NCBI GenBank assembly: GCA_963573385.1
Contig: CAUYLG010071490.1
Location: 18,562 to 82,561 of the forward strand
DNA: 64,000 nucleotides
Reading direction: 5' to 3'
Origin: Cacajao melanocephalus
Lineage: Eukaryota; Chordata; Mammalia; Primates; Pitheciidae
In this document: piece by piece, positions 1 through 17,450 of the stretch
How the letters are laid out: the number at the start of each line of letters is the position of its first letter
Position numbering within the stretch: position 1 is the stretch's first letter
The notes under the pieces: model-generated
Database searches by the model: none
The model's input: the letters and a program-made list of their open reading frames with translations, nothing else
Told to the model about the DNA's origin: nothing
Made by a program: the position numbers and the translations under genes

Positions 1-288
<288 letters not shown>

Positions 289-335
289 TTATAGACTAAA
301 TCACCTTCAAATAGTCCCCGGAATAGACATAAAGA

Positions 336-349
336 TACACACACACACA
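336..349. repeat. (AC)n microsatellite
   Basis: This is a short, perfect AC dinucleotide run of about seven units in the intron, 90 bp downstream of the bHLH-to-PAS acceptor in map terms. Confidence 0.8.
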
Positions 350-586
350 AGTGCCCATATATACTTACAAAATATTTCCTCATAAGAAAATGATGCCACA
401 ATTTTATAACATCAAAACCAAACTTCATAGTTACCCAGGAAGGCAGAAGATACCTAAATTGTTTCACTTCTAAATGCACTATCCACAGCTTCCTGAAAGG
501 GAACTAACGAATGACAGGGGCAAGGTGGAACAACACTGGCGTTTTCCAATTGTCTGTTAACCCTTTCTAAAGGGTATATAGCTGGA

Positions 587-877
587 GGCCCGGCACGGTG
601 GCTCACGCCTGTAATCCCAGCACTTTGGGAGGCTGAGGCAGGCGGATCACCTGAGGTCAGGCATTTCGCCTGGCCAACATGGCGAAACTCCGTCTCTACT
701 AAAAATACAAAAATTAGCTGGGCGTGGTGGCAGGTGCCTGTAATCCTCGCTACTCCAGAGGCTGGGGCAGAAGAATTTATTGAACCCAGGAGGCGAGGTT
801 GCAGTGAGCCAAGATTGCACCACTGCACTCCAGCCCGGGTGAGAAAGCAAGACACCATCTCAAAATAAACAAACAAA
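587..877 (+). mobile_element. Alu
   Basis: This Alu is near full-length: it starts GGCCCGGCACGGTGG, has both monomers, and ends in a CAAA-type tail. It is antisense to NCOA3 and is the inverted partner of the Alu at 1854-2148 across the bHLH exon. Confidence 0.95.
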
Positions 878-984
878 TGCACAGCTGGTCAACACATTTG
901 TCTATTCCCATACTTGCTAGCCTCCATCAGTTGTAGTCCCTACCCAAACAAAGGAACAAAAAGGCATATATAGGAGCAAGTTCC

Positions 985-1785
<801 letters not shown>

Positions 1786-1853
1786 TCAGTGGTATCAGCC
1801 CCTATTGTTACTATTGTTTCTTATAGTGTAACTATAAGAAAGTAATACTATTA

Positions 1854-2148
1854 CTTTTTTTTTTTTTGAGAGGGAGTTTCCCTCTTGTCGCCCAGGTTGG
1901 AATACAACGGGCGATCTTAACTCAGTACAACCTCTGCCTCCCACATTCAGGCGATTCTCCTGCCTTAGCTTCCCGAGTAGCTGGGATTACAGACGTGCAC
2001 CACCATGCCTTGCTAATTTTTGCATTTTTAGTAGAGACAGGTTTCACCATGTTGGTCAGGCTGGTCTTGAACTCCTGATCTCAGGTGATCCACCTGCCTG
2101 GGCTTCTCAAAGTGCTGAGATTTCAGGCATGAGCAACTAGGCCTGGCC
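1854..2148 (-). mobile_element. Alu
   Basis: This copy is full-length; on the plus strand it reads from a poly-T run to GGCCTGGCC. It lies 131 bp upstream (gene sense) of the bHLH exon. Its poly-T is a poly-A in the gene's sense. Confidence 0.95.
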
Positions 2149-2189
2149 TATTACTTTCATATGTAAACAAACTAACCTCAGCCAATAGA

Positions 2190-2330
2190 AACTAAGGAAA
2201 TGCTGTCTTGGAGAAGTAGTACAACATAATAGAGATTCATGTAAACCTAAATTCAGTTCCACCTTTGTTAGCTAAGTCGCCTTGGGCACAGTTAGCCTCA
2301 GTTCCTTCATCTAGAAAACAAAGATAAATT
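2190..2330 (+). repeat. MIR fragment (probable)
   Basis: The order of motifs (AATTCAGTTCCACC, then GCCTTGGGCA, then GCCTCAGTTCCTTCATCT) follows the middle of the MIR consensus in sense orientation. The copy is diverged and truncated by the next Alu. Confidence 0.6.
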
Positions 2331-2642
2331 GGGCAGGCATAGTGGCTCACATCTGTAATCCCAGCACTTTGGGAGGCCAAGGCAGGCAGATCACCTGAGG
2401 TCCACAGTTTGAGACCAGCCTGACCAACATGGAGAAACCCCGTCTCTACTAAAAATACAAAATTAGGCAGGCGTCATGGCGCATGCCTGTAATCCCAGCT
2501 ACTCCGGAGGCTAAGGCAGAAGAATCACTTGAACCCGGGAGATGGAGGTTTTGGTGAGTCAAGATTGCGACCTTGCACTCCAGCCTGGGCAACAAGAACG
2601 AAACTCGGTTTCAAAAAAAAAAAAAAAAGAGAGAGAAAGAAA
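2331..2642 (+). mobile_element. Alu
   Basis: This is a full-length Alu with an A16 tail running into a GA-rich stretch (2628-2642). Confidence 0.95.
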
Positions 2643-2944
2643 ATAGGGATAAATCATTTTTACCTCTTAAAGACAATAAAACTAACAAATAACAAAAACA
2701 GTGGTAGCTATTTATTAATGATGAGGTTTTATTAATTGCAGTTTGTTATTTTTCAACTATCACATTAAACCTCAATTGACACTGACTTTGGCAAATACTT
2801 TAAAAGCTATGTAGTGTTGTATAGCTTACATTATTTTGCTTCTAATTTTTAAGCTTCTCATTTCACTTAGTAAAAAAAAAAAAAAAGGAAGCAACCTCAC
2901 AAGTAACAAAATATCAACTTATTCTTATTCTTAAATTCATTCTT

Positions 2945-3270
<326 letters not shown>

Positions 3271-3567
3271 TCTTACTTATAATAACCTTGGTTATCTATT
3301 CATAACTCCTGCTCCACCTTCCATTCGGTAATGTTATAGTACCATGAATTGTTCATATTCTACCTTCTATCTGAATCAGCAATTAAAAAAAAAAACTTCT
3401 ATTACATCAAAAAGATGTCCATCTCATCAGTAACACTCTATTTACCACAGTGAAACCACAAAAAAAATCTAACCAGAGAATGTAAATGGCAAGTTAAAAT
3501 GTTATCCTTAAACAAAGGCGGAGGGAGGGGAACAAGTGTGGTAAAGCACCTGGAAATAAATCACCTA

Positions 3568-3670
<103 letters not shown>

Positions 3671-3911
3671 CTAAGAAAAAATAATTAGAAATAAGATAAG
3701 CACATTAAAAAATATACATGACTCTATGAAGGTGTTGTAAGACTGAATGACTGCCTCTTGTAATTCAGAACTACTTTCTCTAAACAGATAACTCTCAATA
3801 TTCTTTTTCATAAATGACTATACTGAAAACAACCTCGGATTTCTTAATCTAATATAGTTATGCAGAACATATGTACAACTCCAGGACAGAAATATTCCTC
3901 AAATCCTACTA

Positions 3912-4220
<309 letters not shown>

Positions 4221-4929
4221 TTGGCTAATGGAAAAATAATATGCTTTCATTAAAATTTCATTGATGAAGAAGATAAATATGGAGTACTTCTTGTTGAGAA
4301 AGATGAGCAGGTTTTAACACTCAGATTACTCAGTAACAATTTAAGACATCTACTAAGCCTTCATTTACTAAGAATTTTAAACTTTGGCTTAGGACACGGC
4401 AATCACTGTTTTAAAGAATAAAATCCTAACCAATGAAGCATAACAATTCTAAACTATTTTTTATATATTAAAATGCATCTTGCATTCCAGCTAAACTCTC
4501 AGACACATGCTTGAGGACATAAATTTCCACTAGGTGGCAGAATGACACCAAGAAGGAAGACAGATTTATACAAAATGAAAAAATTTACCCAAGACGCTGA
4601 TCAAACTTCAAATGTGTAGCTTTAAATTTAAAAAATCAAAAGCAAAAAAACCCAAAAAGTTAAAAATTTTAAAATCACATGATCATAACATAAATCAGAA
4701 AATATAGATTACAACACTATCTTTACAGCTGAACTAAATAGTATTAATTACCAAGGAAATGCATTCTATAATTTTGGTTGTAAAATGGAAAGGCTAAAAA
4801 GCTGAGATTATTTAAATATTTGTTTTCTCCCCATGACAAGTTTAAATGAAGGAGAGAAAATGACAAAATAACTTTTATTAGTGGTGGCTCACTATTAGGA
4901 CTTTTAAGCACAGTCAGATCATACAATCT
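4221..4929. other. Unique AT-rich intron sequence
   Basis: I see no gene here. It contains the CTCF-like site at 4527-4540. The rest is AT-rich and unassigned. Confidence 0.6.
4527..4540 (+). promoter_or_regulatory. CTCF core motif (candidate)
   Basis: CCACTAGGTGGCAG fits the degenerate CTCF core CCASYAGRKGGCRS at every position. It lies in non-Alu sequence 0.9 kb upstream of the ATG exon. CTCF binds such sites as insulator or loop anchors; whether this one is bound cannot be told from sequence. Confidence 0.6.
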
Positions 4930-5440
4930 CAAGGGTACTGTATTTTCAAATGTGTCAATGTCATAAAAGACAAAGTCTGTGAACAGTCCAGATTTTAAAG
5001 GAAGTTATAAGAGAAATGACAACTAAATGCAATATTTGATCCTAGACTGAATCCTGTACTGGAGGAAAGAAAATGCTATAAAGAATATTATTGGATCAAC
5101 TGACAAAATTGGAATATGGGCAATAGGTAAAAGTATTTATCTTTTACCTAATGTTGTCAATATTCAATCTACTTAAGTTGATATATGAGCTACCGTTATT
5201 TAAGAGACCAATATACTTAGTGTAATATTTGGGGGTAAGAGGCTATTACACATGCAAATTAACCTCAGATGGTTAAGAAAAGTACATAGATAATGAGTGA
5301 ATGAATTGGCAGGGCAAGGATGAGGAAGGGAGTTGACACTAGGTGAATCCCACTGAAGGGAGAAACTTAAAAACTCTACTATTTTCTTGAAACTTTGCTT
5401 TAAGTTTAAAATTATCCTCAAATAAAAGAATTTTAAACTT
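4930..5440 (+). mobile_element. Old L1M 3' end
   Basis: The order of segments (AATGTCATAAAAGACAAAG, GATCCTAGACTGAATCCTG, CAAAATTGGAATATGGGCAA, final AAATTATCCTCAAATAAAA) is that of a mammalian L1M-class 3'UTR in sense. The segment at 34700-35520 has the same order, so two members of one old subfamily are present. Confidence 0.7.
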
Positions 5441-5482
5441 AAAGGTATGTTCAGTTTTGATTTTCAAATTTTAAAAGAGTAG

Positions 5483-5742
5483 CTCGAGTAATCCTAGTGC
5501 TTTGGGAGGCTCAGGCAGGAGGATCACTTCAGTTTGAGACCAATCTGTGCAACACAGTAACAACCCATCTCTAAAAAAAAATTTTTTTTAATTGGCCAGG
5601 CATCATGGTGCACACCTATAGTATTAACTATTTAGGAGTAAAAACAGGAGGACTGCTTGAGCTCAGGAGTTTGAGGCTGCAGTGAGTTATGATCACACCA
5701 ATGCACTCCAGCCTGGGCGACCAAATGAGACTGTCTCTTAAA
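5483..5742 (+). mobile_element. Alu, 5'-truncated, old
   Basis: It starts inside the left monomer (GAGTAATCCTAGTGCTTTGG) and is diverged (AluJ-like), with an A/T-rich middle and a short tail. Confidence 0.85.
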
Positions 5743-5908
5743 AACAGTAACGATAATAAGTAATGATTAAAAAGAATAGTAATTCCATTCCTTAAGTAAA
5801 AAATAGAATAATTATTGCTATTTCTCTATAATGGGTTTTATACTTTCTTTTACATTTCTTTCAAAGGTTATTTTTAAATTGAATAGCAAACTATCCACTG
5901 AGTTAAGA

Positions 5909-6203
5909 ACTTTTTTTTTTTAAGACAGAGTCTTACTATGTCATCCAGGATGAAGTATAGTGGCATGATCTTGGCTCACTGCAACCTCTGCTCCCCAGGC
6001 TCAAGCAATCCTCCCACCTTAGCATCCCAAGCAGCTGGGACAACAGGTGAACACCACCACACCCAGCTAATTTTTGTATTTTTTGGAGAAACAGGGTCTC
6101 ACCATGTTGCCCAGGCTGGTCATGAACTTCTGGGTTCAAGTTACCTGCCTGCCTTGGCCTCCCAAAGTGCTGGGATTACAGGTGTAAACCACCACACACA
6201 ACC
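5909..6203 (-). mobile_element. Alu
   Basis: This copy is full-length but diverged, reading from a T run at 5910 to the 5' end near 6203. Confidence 0.92.
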
Positions 6204-6228
6204 TACATTTCTTTATTTTAAAGATATA

Positions 6229-7528
<1,300 letters not shown>

Positions 7529-7617
7529 AGTACCAAGGGAAAATAACTCAAAGTCATGAAAATGACGTTTACGCAAACATGAAGGTATAATTATATAAGA
7601 TACAAAATATTTCTTAT

Positions 7618-7918
<301 letters not shown>

Positions 7919-8585
7919 TCTTATCTTGGTTTTTTAGGAACAGGTTTGACAGATTTGTAGTTCTTACTTAGACATGGACAAACCTGAAGTACATTTACTG
8001 TATATCTGTGTAAGATACCACAATGTCTAAGAGTAAATGACAAAGTGTTTTACAACAAAAAGCAAAGTAGAGCAAACATCTCCTGAATTTCATTAAATTG
8101 ACAAAAATGTTCAACATGAGGAATAAAAAAGCATTTCTGGTCCCCAAAATAATAATTTCAGTACATACAGTAACATAATTCCTGAGCACAGATGTCTATG
8201 ACAAATGCTTCAGGTACAGTTTTCTATTTGGTATTAATCTTAGTTATAAACAAAAAATCAAAAATGGCATTTGTTTTCGTTGCCATACCTGCTGTCTCCT
8301 TCTCACTGAGAGCGTATGTTGTTTAGTTTGATAGACTACTCATTTTAAGACATAAAAGGTAAATGCCTACCACAGATGCATTAGATCTAAATCACTTTCA
8401 ATCAACAGTCAAGAATGAAGATGAGAGAGGGGAACAAGGCGTAAGACCAGCTTATATTTTTACATCATAAACTACAATCCATCTAGTGTGAAGAATACAC
8501 AGAGTTGATAAAATCCATCTTCAAAGGGGAAATAATATATAGCACAACAGCCTCACAGTAAGTTTGATTTTAAGAACAGTCTAGG
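7919..8585. other. Unique intron sequence
   Basis: I see no gene or repeat that I can name in this AT-rich stretch. Confidence 0.5.
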
Positions 8586-9683
<1,098 letters not shown>

Positions 9684-12600
9684 ACAATTACTTTAATATA
9701 GAATAGTAACAATTAGAATATCTTTCAATGCTATCAAAAGCTAATGCTATTTCTATATTATATGGAAAAGTCCAAAGTATATCAGTAAGATTTAAAATGA
9801 CAAGTATCTTTAAAAACCGGATAAAATGTTTCCTATAAATACTATAGGCCTTTCTATACATAACAAGCTATGAACATGTTGAAGCTTAGATATTAACGGA
9901 ATGTATAATAAATTGCTAGAAAACAAACTTTCATGGAATAACTAATTATTAAAGCTAAAAAGCAGCAAAGAATTATACTTGCTAGCTCAAAAACCATGAC
10001 AATTTTGGTATACGGCTTAGCAGCCCTAATCAGCTTTACTTTTGGTTATTTGGGATTAAGACAAGAGGGACAACGCTTCACTATACATAGCAAATTAGCC
10101 AAATGGACAAAGATACAAGAAATACTCCCTGTCCAAAAGGAAAAGATATCAATCAACACTACCAGTGATCATTAGGCAAGCAAGAAGTTATTTTGGGGAC
10201 GTAAGAAAAGCTATACTGTGCCAAAATAGGAGATGGGTTATTCAGTAAATCTAAATTGACATAGAGACCAACTAAATTAATAAGGCAGAAACAAGGAGAT
10301 AATTTTGTGACAGTACAATGTTAGGCATCTCATGTATCCTGGGTAATTTATTTACCATGACCCTCCAGGGTATGTATTACTATATTTCCATTTTATAGAT
10401 AGAGAAATGGCTAAATAACTTTCCACTAGATCACACATATTCTAGATGGCAGAGCTGGAACTACAATATGTTTTCAGACTTCATAACCAACAAAATATGT
10501 ATCAAATGTTTCTTGGGCATTTTATTCCCCACCCCCACCACAACCACCAAAATAAGTCATTACTATAGCTTGTTTTGGTTATATATCCAACCAAAGTATA
10601 TCCAACCATAACTATACGCAACCAGTTAGCCAGAAAATTTCTCAGCTTATCTGTAAGAACACTGAGAGGTTATGACAGCCATAGTTTATGGGCATGCAGT
10701 ATTAAGGACAGGGGCAAGGAACTGCTCAAGCTCAGCAGATACTAATGCTCCCTTCAAGCACCTTACCTAACCATTACCCTCCAATGTCACTAAACTGCCC
10801 TTCATGGTGGTCCAATATTATCCATGACCCTTACTGCTACTTGAGATGGTCAGTGGTTCACATAGCAAGAGGAAAATTTGAGATCAAAAAGTACAAACAA
10901 TACCCTCAAATGGTCAGTCAAATATTGTTATTCTTTGGTTTGCTATGATTAAATGGTGAAGCTACTTAACTACCCCAGCAATAATTTAGTTTATCCATCA
11001 GGCTTGTTTCCCTAACTTATACAAGGTATGATTAAATACACTAATTAGAGAGAGGTTTGCTGTATTTCTTGAGAATCACGGCAACTTAAGGAAATTTTTT
11101 CAAACAGCTGTGGATCTGAACCGGTTTATTGAAAACTGCTTTCAAGCACAATGCGAAAGCAGAGACTGCTCAAGCCAATCAAAAAAAAAAAAAAAACAAG
11201 TTCTTGGGAAGAATGAGACATTCATACATAAAAGTTCTACCCAAACTGACATTCCTCATCAGACAACTTAGAAAATAACCACCTCGAGTTAATACAAGCG
11301 CTTAATCTTACAAGGTTTTTTCTCTACACTAAAAATATCAAAAAGTTTCTTAATTTTCTTTGTTTCAGTCCATTGTCCATATCCTTAATAATAAAATAAG
11401 TGGAGCTCCAAGAGAACTGGTACCATGGAGAAAAGGACTGAAGAGAGCTATAACATGTGTATGTAAGCGACAGGGGAAGGCAGAGAAGAGACAAGTTCAT
11501 AAACGTGGAACTGTTATAAAAGCTTCCTCCCCAAGTGGATGACTCTTCTACTTAGTATCTCCTACCTTTGTTTACCTTCTACGCTGGCAAGGAAGAGCTG
11601 TGAGGAGACAAAGCAGGAGGGGAAAGAGAAGGAAATTTTAAAAAATTTATTTACTTACTTATTTTTCTTCTGCTTCTTCATCCTCTGTCAGCGAGAGGCA
11701 AATTTTTTATATCATTTTGTTTTGTGGCTGATAATTTGCTATTATGTTTTTATAGGATAAACTATAATGCAATCCTTTTTTTTTTTTCAATTTAATTCCA
11801 TTTCAGCTTACACATTTTGCATGCGCAGAATCATTTTAGGCCCAGAAAACAGAGATAAAATGACACTACCAACTTCTAGAACTCTCAGGCTAGCAGAACA
11901 GGAAACTATAAAAACAATTAAATTTGATAAATTAAAAAAGAAAGAATCGTATGAACACAACAAATAGGAAAGCTAGGAGCCTACAGTTTTTAGAAACAAA
12001 ACATACCATAGTGTCTACAAGAAACTACCTTGGTGGAAATATATACAAGAAAATAGTATAACCTCAGTTCTTGGTAATATCTTCTCCACTATCTTTCCTT
12101 TATAACGCCAGCATATTGGGTGAAGGGGTAGCAAGGAACAATAAAGTAAAGCATCCTATTTTTAATATATAAGTTGAACAGAAAAGCATCTGAATGTAAA
12201 CTATTTTATGCACAAGGTTTCATTCTCTTCTCCCTTCTTGCACATTTATGTTCCAGTTTAAACCTGATGAAGCTGAATTCAAACATAAACTCCCCAGAGA
12301 CTACAGTACCAGAACTGGGCATACCAATTAGCCAACACAGGTGTTAGTTGCAACTGGAAGCTTGTTGCTAAGAGACCTCTCAACCTCTACATGAGCAACA
12401 GAGTTGAAGTTCACAGATATACACTGTGCAGAGGGAGTTAAGAAAGCCAATTCCATCTAAATCTAAATCAAATTACTCTCTCCTGACAGCATACTAACTA
12501 GCGGGGTAACTTTTGTTTTAAAGGTTACACTGACTTCTAAATTTAATACACTGAATCTAACTCATATACAAGAACAGACTTAAGTCTGAGTTTCATAAAC

Positions 12601-13194
12601 TTGAATTTGGCTTCATTTTAAACAACCTATTACCGATCATATTTCTTCCTCATCCATTACCACCAGCAGCCACCAAAATCACCTTTATACTAAAAGTTTT
12701 TAATAAAGGTAACTGAAACATTTCCTATTTTTAACCTTAAGTCATTAATTCTTTCTTAAATCTCTCCCACATCCCTTTTCTATCTAGAATATTCCTGCAA
12801 GATTAATTTGTCTCTTCTGGTAAAACCATCCCCAACTCTCCCAATTAGACAAAGTTTTCCCTTCTTTATCCTAAGCACTTTCCATACTTTTATTATAACA
12901 TTTTATATATTACACTATTTCTGTCTCTGCTTCCTGCCTTGTAAGCTCTAAACCGTAGCATAAACTTGTATGTAACTCTATTTTATTACAAACTCCTTTT
13001 CTTTTTAACTACTACCACCATTCCTCTTCTCTTTTCCAACTCCATTTCTCCTTTGCCTTCCCATCAGCTGTACTTTTGACCAACTCCACATCTTTTTTTG
13101 TTTTGGTTTTTTTTCCTTCTTCTTTTTTTAAACTCCACGTCTTCTTAAAATACAGAGAAGATTCTCCTTTTGCAGAGGTAGAAAGAGAAAATCT
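9684..13194. other. 3.5-kb Alu-free stretch
   Basis: This long stretch lacks Alus and has one recognisable MIR at 10325-10500. The 12730-12990 part has the pyrimidine-rich look of an old LINE2-type repeat (TCTGTCTCTGCTTCCTGCC). Small open frames here show no coding signature. No exon is supported. Confidence 0.55.
10325..10500 (-). repeat. MIR
   Basis: This is an antisense MIR: CCATTTTATAGATAGAGAAATG, then a CACTAGATCACACA-like core, then GGCAGAGCTGGAACT, in the order expected. Confidence 0.75.
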
Positions 13195-13475
13195 GGCCGG
13201 GTGTGGTGGCTCACACTTGCAAACCCAACATTATGGGAGGCCAATATGAAAGGATAGCTTGAACCCAGAACTTTAAGACCAGCCTGGGCATCATGGCAAA
13301 ACCTCATCTCTACAAAAACTACAAAACACTTAGCTGGGAATGGTGGCGCACACCTGTAATCCCAGCTACTCAAGAGGTTGAGGTGAGAGGATCACTTGAG
13401 CCCAGGAGGCAGAAGTTACAGTGAGCCAAGGATCATGCCACTGCACTCCAGCCTGGGCAAAGGGAGTGAGACCCT
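13195..13475 (+). mobile_element. Alu (AluJ-like)
   Basis: This copy is diverged (GCAAACCCAACATTATGGG), has lost its A tail and ends in GAGACCCTGGTCC. Confidence 0.9.
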
Positions 13476-13632
13476 GGTCCTGAGGCGCGGAAGGAGTGGG
13501 GACTTTTGTCATCATCTGTACTGCTGCTTAGTCTGTGGCTCAGTCTTTTTTTTCCTGACTTCACCGCTTGTTACTCCTCAACAATTACTAAATAACTTTA
13601 AAGTCAAAAGAATCCTTTTAAAAAAAATGTTT

Positions 13633-13922
13633 CCAGGCAGTTGCAGTAGCTTACACCTATAATCCCTGCACTTTGAGGGGGCCAAGGCAAGAGGATTGCT
13701 TGAGCCCAGCAGTTTGAGACCAGCCTGGGCAACAGAGTGAGACTCTCTCTCTACAAAAACACACAAAAATTAGTTGGGCATGTTAGCATGTGCCTGTGGT
13801 CCCAGCTATTTAGGAGGCTCAGGTGAACCCCGCCCAGGAGGTCAAGTCTGCAGTGAACCATAATCACTGCACTCTAGCCTGCGGGACAGAGCAAGACCCT
13901 GTCTCAAAACAACAACAATAAC
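13633..13922 (+). mobile_element. Alu (AluJ-like)
   Basis: This copy is old and diverged at the 5' end (CCAGGCAGTTGCAGTAGC), with a CAACAACAAT tail. Confidence 0.9.
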
Positions 13923-14364
13923 AGTTTCTATAACCCCAGAACAAAATTTGTGTCTGATAACAAAATTTGTCTTTTCAAATAAATCTCTAAAGCCATTATT
14001 CATCTAATGATGACAACAATACCAATAATAAATAAGAAAATATACATCAAAAAGTCGAAAAAGAAAAAAAGCTCTCAACATTATTTGTTTTCTGGAGGGT
14101 AGGTAGCACTGGTAAAAAGGTTAAAAGGTATCAGAACTGAAATTCAATAAAAACCCTGACCCTCTCCATGGCTCTCCAAAAAATAGCTACTGTATTATGT
14201 GGAGCTAAAAACTTACACCATTAGGTCAAGATTGTTTCAGGGAAGAAATGTGCAGCAAGTAAAAATATAAAATACTGAAAACGAGGGGAAGCATAACACT
14301 CAATTTAAAACACAACATTAAAAGATAAAAATAAGCCTGGTGATTAAACTCTATAAAAAATTCT
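13923..14364. other. Unique intron sequence
   Basis: AT-rich DNA without a gene or repeat that I recognise. Confidence 0.5.
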
Positions 14365-15489
<1,125 letters not shown>

Positions 15490-15616
15490 CTATTCAAAGT
15501 CCTAAATCTCTGTAGTAGATCTGGTTCTTACTAATAAAAGAAGTAGATTCAGGTTAACAACTAAATGCCCCTGAAATTGGCCAAATTTCAGATTGGTTAC
15601 CTCAGACCTCCTCCGT

Positions 15617-15755
15617 ATTTAACTTCTGCTATGTGGGTTATGTCAGTATTCACTACATTAGAAATTAAAACTTAAGAAACATTCGCTTTTTTTTTTTTTT
15701 TTTGAAGACAGGGTCTCAGCTCTGTTGCTCAGGCTGGGGTTCAGCTGCAGCACAG
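15617..15755. repeat. Segment duplicated at 15918-16025, including an Alu start
   Basis: AACTTCTGCTATGTG, then TTATGTCAGTATTCACTA, then TTAGAAATTAAAACTT and the start of an antisense Alu recur about 300 bp to the right with a few differences. The Alu part here (15686-15755, minus strand) breaks off after about 70 bp. Confidence 0.8.
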
Positions 15756-15917
15756 AATAGAAGCAGCTGTAGCAGGAACTGAATGTGCTACAAGACACCA
15801 AATACAGCAAGGTGAAAGGTTTAAGTCAAATGTTTCTAGAGTTCCAACCAAATTCACTAGATCTCAAGCCTTCTGATCTCAGGATTCCTTTATCTCTTGA
15901 AAACTGGAAACCTGTAA

Positions 15918-15983
15918 TAACTTCTGCTATGTGCATTATGTCAGTATTCACTATATTAGAAATTAAAACTTAGAAACATTTGC
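15918..15983. repeat. Second copy of the 15617 segment
   Basis: It has the same order of words as 15617-15683, about 300 bp downstream, and runs into a complete antisense Alu. Confidence 0.8.
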
Positions 15984-16275
15984 TTTTTTGAGACAGCGTC
16001 TCAGCTCTGTTGCCCACAATGGAGTCCAGTGTGGTGCGATCACAGCTCGCTGCAGCCTCGATCTGCTGGGCTGAAGTGATCTCCTACCTCAGCCTCCCAA
16101 GTAGCTGGGACCACAGGCAGGTGCCACGATGCCCAGCTGATTTTTTTTTTTTTCCAGTAGAGACAAGGTCTTGCTATGTTTCCCAGGCTGGTCTCAAACT
16201 CGTAAGCTCAAGCGATTCTCCCACCTCAGCCTCCCAGAGTGTTGGGATTACAGGCATGAACCACCACACCACACT
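15984..16275 (-). mobile_element. Alu (old)
   Basis: This is a complete but diverged antisense Alu with a poly-T-rich middle linker (16141-16153). Confidence 0.92.
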
Positions 16276-16281
16276 CATCAA

Positions 16282-16614
16282 CTTTTTTTTTTTTTTTTTT
16301 TTTTTTTTGAAAAGGAGTTTTGCTCTTGTCACCCAGGCTGGGCTGGAGTGAAATGGCACAATCTTGGCTCACTGCAACCTTCGCCTCCTCCCAGGTTCAG
16401 GCAATTCTCCTGCCCCAGCCTCCCAATTAGCTGGGATTACAGGAACCTACCACCGCTACCACCATGCCCAGCTAATTTTTGTATTTTTAGTAGAGACGGG
16501 GGACAGGGTTTCACCATGTTGGCCAGGCTGGTCTCAAACTCCTGACCTCAGGTGATCTGCCCATCTTGGCCTCCCAAAGTGCTGGGATTGCAGATGTGAG
16601 CCACTACACCTGGC
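16282..16614 (-). mobile_element. Alu
   Basis: This copy is full-length with a long T run (16282-16308) on the plus strand. It carries small internal insertions, for example a GGGCT duplication near 16339 and GGGGACA near 16498. Confidence 0.95.
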
Positions 16615-16959
16615 CCTCATTTACTTTTTAAAGCCCATCATATATTAAAATAACAATTTTTGCAAAAAAAAAAAAAATTCTGAAACAACATAATGAGAAC
16701 ATTGACAGTGTTTACGTATTTGTAAATAATTAGCTGACTTAATAGAAAACAATTATTTACTTCTGCATTCAACCTGGTACAATTTTGATTAAAGGATATA
16801 AAGAAAATCTGCCCTCACAAAGACAAAAAGGATTATTTTAATAGCCTTTTATAAATAATTATGGATATTATTTCTGGTTATTACATTAAAACAAATGGTA
16901 ATTTCTTAAAGCTTAGTTTTATAGAAAAGAAATAAATAATTTTCTCTCTACCCTATCTG

Positions 16960-17450
16960 AGTTCTTAGTTGGGATAGACCCCTTAACAAAAGACAAATTA
17001 ACCAAAGAAAATCAGAAATATAGTAAGTATACCTCATATACACATGAGAAATAACCAGAGAAATGAGTAAATTTGTTCATTTCTAAGAGCCGGCTTAGAA
17101 TTCAGACTTAAATGCCATCTGCAGCTGAAACAAAGAAAGAAGGGCACAGGGGCTAGGGGGCAACGGTTATGGAGAGGTGACCAAGAAAAGCATGGTAAAC
17201 AACAGTAAGGCTTGTTATATAGATTTAAGTCTATGCCTTCTCCATTGATAAGCTTCTAGTGATTGAATCATCCTTTTCCTGGTAATGAGGAAGACACTCT
17301 TACAAGGGAGATTTCCTATATAGATATAAATTTTCCCTTATAAAAGGGTAACTTCTACTCTGTTTTCAGAACTTCTCCTGTGTCTCAAAATAATTCTTAA
17401 CACCAAACAGGCATATTTTAGGGCATATTCTAGTCTCCTACAGCAGCAAA
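16960..17450 (+). mobile_element. Probable ERVL-type LTR (MLT2-like)
   Basis: GGGATAGACCCCTTAACAAA, GACAAATTAACCAAAGAAAA, CACATGAGAAATAACCAGAG and the TTATAAAAGGGTAACTTCTA part follow the order that I recall for MLT2-class LTRs. This is a solo LTR with no internal viral genes beside it. The family name is uncertain. Confidence 0.5.

Noticed and set aside
454..882. 142-codon minus-strand open frame
   Set aside because: It is the reverse complement of an Alu, with typical Alu-frame text. It is not a gene.
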